A stretch of DNA of 18,777 bases from Treponema sp. UBA3662. GTDB lineage: Bacteria; Spirochaetota; Spirochaetia; Treponematales; Treponemataceae. The stretch is taken from positions 1 to 18,777 of the forward strand of contig DFJV01000021.1 in the NCBI GenBank assembly GCA_002373205.1, given 5' to 3'. The notes beneath the pieces are model-generated. The model had not been told where the DNA came from and did no database searches. It was given only the letters and a program-made list of their open reading frames with translations. Positions 13,544 to 18,777 of the stretch are shown one piece after another. A program made the position numbers and the translations under genes. How positions within the stretch are numbered: position 1 is the first letter of the stretch; each line of letters starts with the position of its first letter.

Positions 13544-14917
13544 ATGAATTCAACAGAAAAGAAACTCTCTCGAGGAACATTTTCCGGACACTTGGGCTAT
13601 GTGCTTGCGGCGGCTGGGTCTGCCGTTGGTCTTGGAAACATCTGGCGCTTTCCCTATCTTGCGGCGCGCTACGGCGGAGGAATCTTCCTCTTGATCTATG
13701 TACTTCTTGCCGTAACATTCGGTTATGCAATGATTATCAGCGAAACATCTATTGGCCGTATGACTTCAAAAAGCCCGGTCGGAGCATTTTCCCGGTTTGG
13801 AAAGTCTGGCTTGCTTAAGGCAGGCGGATGGATTAACGCAATAATTCCCATGCTGATTGTTCCATATTATTCCGTAATTGGCGGCTGGGTCTGCAAATAC
13901 CTTTTTGAATACATAAAGGGTAGCACCCAGGCTATGGCCCAGGACGGATTTTTTGGCTCCTTTATAGGAAATCCATTTTCTACGGAACTCTTCTTTGTGA
14001 TTTTTGCTCTGGCTATGTCTGCGGTTATTCTTGCAGGCGTAAACAACGGTATTGAAAAGGTTTCTAAAGTGATGATGCCGCTCCTTGCAGTCCTTGCCCT
14101 CATCGTGGCTTGCTTCTCCGTAACAAGGAATGGCGCTCTTGCCGGTGTAAAGTATTTCTTTATCCCCAACTTTTCTAACTTCTCCTGGATGACTGTAGTA
14201 GCAGCCCTTGGACAGATGTTTTATTCGCTTTCCATAGCAATGGGCATCCTGATTACTTACGGCTCATACATGAAAAAGAGTGTTGACATAGAAAAGACTA
14301 CTGTGCAGGTTATTGGTTTTGACTCACTTGTTGCTATCCTTGCAGGCCTTATGATAATTCCTGCCGTCTTTGCATTCTCTGGCGGAGACCCCAAGGCCTT
14401 GAACGCAGGACCTTCCCTTATGTTCGTTACTATTCCAAAGGTTTTTGCCCAAATGCATGCTGGCCGCCTTGTTGGTATTCTTTTCTTTGTCCTTGTTCTT
14501 TTTGCGGCCCTTACTTCTGCAATTTCCCTTATGGAATGTGCAGTTTCAACACTGTGCGACGTACTCAAGTGGAAGAGAGGCTTTGCCTGCATCGTAATGA
14601 CTCTTTTTATCTTTGCCCTTGGCTCTCTTTCCTCACTGGGATTCAGCAGCCTTAGCTTTGTAAAGATATTCGGCATGGACATCCTTGACTTCTTTGACTT
14701 CCTTACAAATTCAATCATGATGCCTTTGGCCGCCCTCCTGATTTTCTATCTTGTTGTGCGCAGAATTGGCCTTGCAAAGATTGCAGAGGAAGTGGAAGGC
14801 TCTTCTTCATTCAAGATGAAAAAGCTTTACAACTTTGTAATAAAGTTTGTAGCCCCAGTCTTTATTGCTGTAATCCTTGCAAGTTCCATTGCAAGCCTTT
14901 TGGGCTTTAAGATTTAG
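13544..14917 (+). CDS. Sodium-dependent transporter, NSS/SNF family
   Basis: A 457-aa inner-membrane symporter of the neurotransmitter:sodium symporter family (LeuT fold), which in bacteria usually takes up amino acids with Na+. The family signature GSAVGLGNIWRFPY (residues 25-38, the broken first helix with Na+ and substrate sites) is intact, followed by NGGG-like RYGGGIFLLIY and ETSIGRM. About 11 membrane segments can be counted, typical of bacterial members. Strong TATAAT promoter and GAGGA ribosome-binding site. It stands alone between two copies of the long palindromic repeat. Substrate unknown. Confidence 0.94.
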   Translation: MNSTEKKLSRGTFSGHLGYVLAAAGSAVGLGNIWRFPYLAARYGGGIFLLIYVLLAVTFGYAMIISETSIGRMTSKSPVGAFSRFGKSGLLKAGGWINAIIPMLIVPYYSVIGGWVCKYLFEYIKGSTQAMAQDGFFGSFIGNPFSTELFFVIFALAMSAVILAGVNNGIEKVSKVMMPLLAVLALIVACFSVTRNGALAGVKYFFIPNFSNFSWMTVVAALGQMFYSLSIAMGILITYGSYMKKSVDIEKTTVQVIGFDSLVAILAGLMIIPAVFAFSGGDPKALNAGPSLMFVTIPKVFAQMHAGRLVGILFFVLVLFAALTSAISLMECAVSTLCDVLKWKRGFACIVMTLFIFALGSLSSLGFSSLSFVKIFGMDILDFFDFLTNSIMMPLAALLIFYLVVRRIGLAKIAEEVEGSSSFKMKKLYNFVIKFVAPVFIAVILASSIASLLGFKI

Positions 14918-15018
14918 ATTTTTCTTTCTATTTTTTTGGAGCGGGCTTTTTTCTTTTACTGCGCCTTGCGGCCGGTCCGCTCCCCCTTACCACTGGCCTT
15001 TTGCTCAGTTCCCCTAGT

Positions 15019-15210
15019 AGTTGCAGAAGGTAAGTGCACAAACAGGAAATGCAATGTAGTAAACCAATGTGCGGAAGCACTGGAATGGAGGTTGAAAAGG
15101 CGGCAAAAAAGCATTTGCGCGGAGCGAGCGTAGCGAGTCAGATACCTTGTATCCGCGCTCGGCTTTTTTGACGCATTTTCAGCCGGGAATGGAAGTGCTT
15201 CCGCATTTGG
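15019..15210. repeat. Long palindromic intergenic repeat, copy B
   Basis: Left end TTGCAGAAGGTAAGTGCA (15021-15038), then GCAATGTA, GCGGAAGCACTGGAATGGAGG (15071-15091), GGCAAAAAAGCATTTGCGCG, the central AGATACCTTGTATC (15141-15154), and a right arm GGCTTTTTTGAC...GGAATGGAAGTGCTTCCGC (up to 15204) that mirrors the left arm. Only small differences from copy A at 13250-13465. It fills most of the gap between the NSS and second MATE genes. A short ORF across it (14936-15133) shares its frame with ORFs in the other copies and is not a credible gene. Confidence 0.82.
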
Positions 15211-15291
15211 ATTATCCTTGATACACAATTACTTTTGACTGTCCTTTAATTTGTTTTCCTGTGTACCCCCTTGCATTAAAGCTGCCCTTGA

Positions 15292-15320
15292 TTGACAATA
15301 AAATTGCAAACAGATACTCT
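15292..15320 (+). promoter_or_regulatory. Sigma-70 promoter of the second MATE gene
   Basis: A perfect TTGACA (15292-15297), 17-nt spacer and a weak -10 TACTCT (15315-15320). Transcription would begin near 15327, giving a leader of about 3 nt before the ATG at 15330. There is no Shine-Dalgarno sequence, so this message may also be nearly leaderless. Confidence 0.5.
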
Positions 15321-15329
15321 CTATAAACT

Positions 15330-16655
15330 ATGAAAAACAACTATATGCATCCGCTTTTAAAAATCGCAGTTCCCATTGTCCTGGGCAACATCATCAACCA
15401 GGTTCAGATGCTCACGGACAGGGCTTTTCTGGGGCATGTTGATCCCCTCTACATGAGCGCCCTGGGCAACGTAAATTCCGCTATATGGACTACTATTTCA
15501 TGCTGCTTTTCTCTTACGGTAGGCTCTTCAATCATAATAAGCCAAAAGGTTGGCGCCAAGCAGATGGATGAATGTGAAAACTATTCCTCTTCCCTTGTAA
15601 AGTGGACCAATGCACTTTCTGTCCTGCTCTTTTTATTCTGGCTGATTTTCGGAAGGCTTGTCTTTACAAAGATGGGGGCTTCCGCAACAGTCCTTCCCAT
15701 GTGCATGGACTACCTGCATTTTTTTATGCCCATTTTCCTTGTGATTGGAATTGAAGCTTCCACCATGGTAATCATGCAGACTTCCAACTACACAAAGCCC
15801 CTTGTATGGTTCGGACTTGTGCGCTCTCTTTTGAACGTGCTCCTGGACTGGATTATGATTTTTGGCAAGTTGGGCTTTCCCGCAATGGGAATACGGGGAG
15901 CTGCCCTTGCAACCACAATTTCCGAATACGTAGGCGTTATTATTGCTTCCATCATATTCGTCTCAAGCAAGAAGCTCTTTACAAGGCCAAGGCTATCTGC
16001 CGTAATAAAGGCGCCCCTTACCCCCTTTGCCCGCTCTGTAAAGCTTGGCATAAACACCGCGCTGGAAGACCTGCTATGGAACAGCGGCAACCTTGCCCTT
16101 GTCGTAATTTTGAATTCCATAAGCGAAGTTGCAGCCGGAATTTATTCAATGGTCTTTGGCGTTGAGCTTCTTGTCGTCGTCGTAATCGGTGCAATCGGCA
16201 ACGCAACAATGACTTTAACAGGTGAGGCAACCGGTGCCCAGGACGTGCGCAAATTCAGCGGCGTTTTTAAGAATGCGCTTTTAATCAGTTTTGCCTGTTC
16301 CGCGGTAATGCTTGTCTTCTGCCTTGTTATACCCGGCCCAATCATCAGCATATTCACCAAGGATCAGCTGATTATATCTACGTGCGGACTTTACATGCTG
16401 CTTATGTGCCTGAACCTCTTTTCCAAGAGCGGCAATATCATCGCGGGAAACTCAATCCGTGGCTACGGAGACCCCTTCTGGATGTTCATGACCCAGATTG
16501 CAGGAACCATATTCGTCATTTCAATGGCGCTCCTTTTTGTAAAAGTATTCGGCTGGGGAATCCTTGGCGTTTTCCTTGCAGTCCTCCTGGACGAATTCCT
16601 CCGCAACATCGTAAACACCCTGCGTGTGCGCTGGATTGTAAGGCAGTGTTTCTAA
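15330..16655 (+). CDS. MATE family efflux transporter, second copy
   Basis: A 441-aa MATE antiporter with about 12 membrane segments in two halves. Marks include the N-terminal IAVPIVLGNIINQVQMLTD block, the VGSSIIISQKVGAKQMDE segment (helix 2 and following loop), and MGIRGAALATTISEYVGV before helix 6. Sequence and length differ from the MATE protein at 10858, so each probably handles different substrates. The start codon is set by the promoter just upstream, and MKNNYMHPLLKIAVP is a normal MATE N-terminus. The gene is followed by a pyrimidine-rich T-tract (16664-16680) and the third palindromic repeat. Confidence 0.93.
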   Translation: MKNNYMHPLLKIAVPIVLGNIINQVQMLTDRAFLGHVDPLYMSALGNVNSAIWTTISCCFSLTVGSSIIISQKVGAKQMDECENYSSSLVKWTNALSVLLFLFWLIFGRLVFTKMGASATVLPMCMDYLHFFMPIFLVIGIEASTMVIMQTSNYTKPLVWFGLVRSLLNVLLDWIMIFGKLGFPAMGIRGAALATTISEYVGVIIASIIFVSSKKLFTRPRLSAVIKAPLTPFARSVKLGINTALEDLLWNSGNLALVVILNSISEVAAGIYSMVFGVELLVVVVIGAIGNATMTLTGEATGAQDVRKFSGVFKNALLISFACSAVMLVFCLVIPGPIISIFTKDQLIISTCGLYMLLMCLNLFSKSGNIIAGNSIRGYGDPFWMFMTQIAGTIFVISMALLFVKVFGWGILGVFLAVLLDEFLRNIVNTLRVRWIVRQCF

Positions 16656-16867
16656 GTGAGTTAAATTTTTTTCTTTTTTTGGGGGCACTTGCATGGTCAT
16701 CTGCCCCATTTTTTTGCTGCCAGGTGTGCCCCGTGTGTGGGCTTTGCGCACTTCCGCTTCGCTCCATTCCTCCACTCGTCGCCTTGCTCCTCCCTCCGGA
16801 ACGCGCTTTGCGCGGTGCTCCAATCCCTGCCCCGCCTGCTCCGCTGCATTCTTTCCCTTCTTCCATC
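16656..16867. other. GC-rich intergenic stretch with degenerate short repeats
   Basis: Holds a T-rich tract, then several diverged versions of CGCTTCGCTCC, CGCCTTGCTCC and GCGCGGTGCTCC (about 16749-16820). Several overlapping ORFs on both strands cross it, but they are rich in Arg, Cys, Pro and Ser, start inside repeats and resemble no family, so I do not call genes here. Confidence 0.45.
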
Positions 16868-16948
16868 AGTTGCAGAAGGTAAGTGCAACAAACAAGGAAT
16901 GCAATGTAGCAAAACAATGTGCGGAAGCAATGTAATGGAGGCTGAAAA
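16868..16948. repeat. Long palindromic intergenic repeat, copy C (left arm only)
   Basis: AGTTGCAGAAGGTAAGTGCA...GCAATGTAGCAAAACAATGTGCGGAAGCAATGTAATGGAGGCTGAAAA matches the left arm of copy B (15019-15098) with few changes. The central dyad and the right arm are missing. It is a truncated copy of the same repeat family. Confidence 0.75.
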
Positions 16949-17002
16949 CGCGCATTGGAACGGAACACAAAACTGATTTCCATATTGTTTAAAATCTACC
17001 TA

Positions 17003-17031
17003 TTCACTATTAAGCGGAAAAGTGCTATAGT
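17003..17031 (+). promoter_or_regulatory. Sigma-70 promoter of leuB
   Basis: TTCACT (17003-17008, four of six), 17-nt spacer, TATAGT (17026-17031) with an extended -10 TGC. The expected start of transcription is near 17038, leaving a leader of about 60 nt that contains the hairpins at 17047-17080. Confidence 0.62.
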
Positions 17032-17046
17032 TTGAAGGAAAAAAAA

Positions 17047-17080
17047 TACTAAAGGTGCTTTAGTACCACTAAAGGCCTTT
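17047..17080 (+). promoter_or_regulatory. Three competing hairpins in the leuB leader
   Basis: Segment 1 TACTAAAG (17047-17054) pairs perfectly with segment 2 CTTTAGTA (17058-17065). Segment 2 CTTTAGT can instead pair with segment 3 ACTAAAG (17068-17074). Segment 3 AAAGG (17071-17075) can instead pair with segment 4 CCTTT (17076-17080). The pairings exclude each other, as in attenuators. The same bases could also be a DNA operator with ACTAAAG repeated in alternate orientation. No leader peptide rich in Leu codons is seen. Confidence 0.5.
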
Positions 17081-17098
17081 GGAAAAATGAGGTTTTTT

Positions 17099-18190
17099 AT
17101 GGAAAAGAATATTGCTTTGATTCCTGGAGACGGAATTGGTCCTGACGTTGTTGCAGAAGGCGTTAATGTTTTGAATGCTGTCGCCGAAAAATTTGGCCAC
17201 AAGTTTAACTATACCAACGTAATAGCTGGTGGTGCCGCCATAGACAAGTGGGGTAAGCCACTTCCCCTGGATCAGTTGGACATTTGTCTTAAGAGCGATG
17301 CAGTTTTGCTTGGTGCCGTTGGTGGTCCAAAGTGGGACGACGTTGCCCCTGAAATCCGCCCGGAAAAGGCTTTGCTTGGCCTTCGCGGCGGAATGAAGGT
17401 ATTTGCAAACCTTCGCCCGGCAGTCATGTGGAAGCAGCTTAAAGACGCATGCCCACTCAAAGACGAAATTGTTGGCGCTGGCCTTGACATTTTGGTTATC
17501 CGCGAGCTTACAGGCGGTATCTACTTTGGCGACCGCGGAACAGCCCCCGACGGAAAGAGCGCATGGGACACAGAGAAGTACTCATGGGAAGAAATTGAAA
17601 GAATCGTCCGCATGGGCTTTGAATTTGCCCAGAAGAGGCAGAAGCACCTTACTGTAATTGACAAGGCAAACATTCTTAACTCAAGCCGCCTTTGGAGAAA
17701 GGTAGCAGAGACTGTACACGCAGACTACAAGGACGTAACCCTTGACTTTATGTACATAGACAATGCCGCCATGCAGCTTGTGCGCAACCCCCGCCAGTTT
17801 GACGTAATTGCAACAAGCAACATGTTCGGTGATATTTTGACGGACGAAGCTTCCCAGGTTACAGGTTCAATCGGAATGCTTGCATCTGCATCTCTTGGCG
17901 CAGGTGGCCCAGGCCTTTATGAACCAATCCACGGTTCTGCCCCGGACATTGCAGGCAAGGACTTGGCAAACCCGCTCGCTACAATTCTTAGCGCAGCAAT
18001 GCTCCTCCGCTACAGCTTTGGCCTCGAAGCAGAAGCTAAGGCAATCGAAGACGCAGTTGACCGCGTGCTTACAGACGGTTGGAGAACAGGCGACATAGCA
18101 GGCTCTTCCCGCGACCAGGTAAAGGCAGCCGGTAAGCTTGTTGGCACAAAGAAGATGGGCCAGCTTGTTGTTGAATACCTGAAGAAATAG
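17099..18190 (+). CDS. leuB: 3-isopropylmalate dehydrogenase
   Basis: A 363-aa cytoplasmic enzyme that oxidises and decarboxylates 3-isopropylmalate with NAD+ in the third step of leucine synthesis. Motifs: GDGIGP (residues 10-15), LLGAVGGPKWDD, RELTGGIYFG with catalytic Tyr142, Lys189 in VIDKANIL, the metal-binding Asp245 and Asp249 in NMFGDILTDEASQ, and the NAD-binding GLYEPIHGSAPDIAGKD. Length is standard and the LeuB-type loops distinguish it from isocitrate or tartrate dehydrogenases. I choose the ATG at 17099, because GAGG at 17089-17092 lies 6 nt before it; the in-frame ATG at 17087 would include this site in the coding region. No leuA, leuC or leuD gene is adjacent in the window. The leader may control it. 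Confidence 0.95.
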   Translation: MEKNIALIPGDGIGPDVVAEGVNVLNAVAEKFGHKFNYTNVIAGGAAIDKWGKPLPLDQLDICLKSDAVLLGAVGGPKWDDVAPEIRPEKALLGLRGGMKVFANLRPAVMWKQLKDACPLKDEIVGAGLDILVIRELTGGIYFGDRGTAPDGKSAWDTEKYSWEEIERIVRMGFEFAQKRQKHLTVIDKANILNSSRLWRKVAETVHADYKDVTLDFMYIDNAAMQLVRNPRQFDVIATSNMFGDILTDEASQVTGSIGMLASASLGAGGPGLYEPIHGSAPDIAGKDLANPLATILSAAMLLRYSFGLEAEAKAIEDAVDRVLTDGWRTGDIAGSSRDQVKAAGKLVGTKKMGQLVVEYLKK

Positions 18191-18214
18191 TAAGTCATCT
18201 TAGGTAAAAAAGCC

Positions 18215-18316
18215 GTCATCCCGGGCAAAAAATGCCGTCATCCCGAACTGGATTCGGGATCTGTAAAAGACGGCACCGCAACTTACACAAACCCTGAGTC
18301 AAGCTCAGGGTGACGG
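18215..18316. repeat. 102-bp palindrome-pair repeat, unit 1
   Basis: GTCATCCCGGG, then GTCATCCCGAA...TTCGGGATCTG (palindrome, 18237-18263), TAAAAGACGGCACCG, and ACCCTGAGTCAAGCTCAGGGTGACGG (a second perfect palindrome CCCTGAG/CTCAGGG). Unit 2 at 18431-18532 has the same length and order. Starts about 25 bp after the leuB stop codon and could act as its transcript end. Confidence 0.85.
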
Positions 18317-18344
18317 CATGACGGTTTCTGAACTCTCATAGCAG

Positions 18345-18409
18345 TTCCGAGCGGCTTGTCGAAGGTGGTCCCAGAACTCGCAGCGTAGCTTCAAGCGGCC
18401 TGTCGAAGG
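18345..18409. repeat. Two copies of a TTCxxAGCGGCxTGTCGAAGG element
   Basis: TTCCGAGCGGCTTGTCGAAGG (18345-18365) and TTCAAGCGGCCTGTCGAAGG (18390-18409), both near-palindromic around their GC-rich centre. Read on the other strand they resemble the CCTTCGACAAGC... elements common between genes in many bacteria. They lie between the two 102-bp units. Confidence 0.65.
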
Positions 18410-18430
18410 GCGTGTAAAAGTTACCCTCCT

Positions 18431-18532
18431 GTCATCCCGGGCAAAAAACGCCGTCATCCCGAACTTGTTTCGGGATCTGTAAAAGACGGCACCGTAACTA
18501 ATACAGACCCTGAGTCAAGCTCAGGGTGACGG
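18431..18532. repeat. 102-bp palindrome-pair repeat, unit 2
   Basis: Same order and exact length as unit 1 (18215-18316), with a few substitutions, for example GAACTTGTTTCGGG in place of GAACTGGATTCGGG. Some of these changes lie in the hairpin loop; the stems stay paired. Direct orientation, 216 bp apart start to start. Confidence 0.85.
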
Positions 18533-18569
18533 GGCGGCTGCCTGGCAAATTAAAAATATTTTGAAAAAA

Positions 18570-18597
18570 TTGCATTTTCCAGAAAGTAGGTTATAAT
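18570..18597 (+). promoter_or_regulatory. Sigma-70 promoter of the last gene
   Basis: TTGCAT (18570-18575), 16-nt spacer, perfect TATAAT (18592-18597). The expected transcription start, near 18604, is the first base of a hairpin: ACATGGCA (18604-18611) pairs with TGTCATGT (18622-18629) with one G-T pair, so the message would begin with a stem-loop. Confidence 0.68.
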
Positions 18598-18660
18598 AGA
18601 AGGACATGGCAGTGAGAACTTTGTCATGTTAGTGCGTCTTAATTTGCTTCTGGAGGAAGG

Positions 18661-18777
18661 ATGAAAAAAAGTTTTCTTTCTAAGGTTAAGGACTTTTTTT
18701 ATGGTTTATCTCATAGTTCAGACTATACAAAGGATTTCCTCTTCAACTCCGACATAAGATCGAATTTTTTTATAGGC
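18661..18777 (+). CDS. N-terminal fragment of an unrecognised protein
   Basis: An open frame that runs off the window after 39 codons (begins MKKSFLSKVKDFFYG). It has a strong GGAGGAAGG Shine-Dalgarno sequence directly before the ATG (18652-18660), plus a TATAAT promoter, so the gene is very probably real. There is no signal peptide in the visible part; the last residues (SNFFIG) may lead into a membrane segment. I cannot assign a family from this length. Confidence 0.7.
   Translation, partial: MKKSFLSKVKDFFYGLSHSSDYTKDFLFNSDIRSNFFIG

Noticed and set aside
13300..13818. A 172-codon + strand ORF before and inside the NSS gene
   Set aside because: It begins in palindromic repeat copy A and overlaps the clear NSS reading frame for about 270 bp in another frame.
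14936..15133. A 65-codon + strand ORF after the NSS gene
   Set aside because: It runs across the palindromic repeat, and similar peptides appear in the other copies, so it follows from the repeat, not from a gene.
16516..16983. Minus-strand ORFs of 70-155 codons after the second MATE gene
   Set aside because: They overlap the end of the MATE gene and the truncated palindromic repeat, have repeat-driven composition, and several frames are open at once; no domain or ribosome-binding site supports them.
18215..18532. CRISPR array
   Set aside because: Only two long units, each with internal palindromes, with no regular short repeats and spacers and no cas genes.

Overview
The window looks like a chromosomal segment of a Treponema-like spirochaete, probably a host-associated gut or rumen type. 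The reasons are indirect: the overall protein style (a caspase joined to 15-residue surface repeats of a kind I associate with Leptospira and Treponema, and MATE, NSS and aromatic-acid-exporter transporters), the moderate GC content, and the many palindromic intergenic repeats. Genus is an inference. All fifteen complete genes and the one partial gene lie on the + strand. No rRNA, tRNA, CRISPR array or transposase gene was seen.

Layout. 1-425: a terminator-like hairpin from an upstream unit, then a GC-rich structured repeat. 426-2039: two small enzymes, a fructosamine-kinase-family protein and a histidine phosphatase, each with its own promoter. 2302-5917: a three-gene unit of ECF sigma factor, single-pass membrane protein (likely anti-sigma factor with a DUF4384-like periplasmic domain), and an exported caspase-fold protease joined to surface repeats and a predicted barrel end. 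6139-10831: a complete TonB uptake system of outer-membrane receptor, ExbB, two different ExbD proteins and TonB. 10858-13241: a MATE exporter and an aromatic-acid-exporter-family protein. 13544-14917: an NSS sodium symporter. 15330-16655: a second MATE exporter. 17099-18190: leuB. 18191-18600: a pair of 102-bp palindromic repeats. 18661-end: the start of an unrecognised gene.

The most interesting point is a link between the sigma unit and the TonB unit. The motif GTRACA, exactly 17 nt, then TGTC(TA/AT)AT occurs just upstream of the sigma gene, the receptor gene and exbB. This suggests that the sigma factor drives its own operon and the TonB operon, so that the membrane protein and the caspase would form the control or effector side of a surface-uptake regulon. 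I know of no described system with this arrangement.

Other non-coding structure: three genes whose -10 hexamer ends exactly 6 nt before the ATG with no Shine-Dalgarno sequence (probable leaderless mRNAs); a leuB leader with three mutually exclusive hairpins; a GC-rich repeat family whose hairpins keep their position but change sequence between copies; and a roughly 190-215 bp long-palindrome repeat between the transporter genes.
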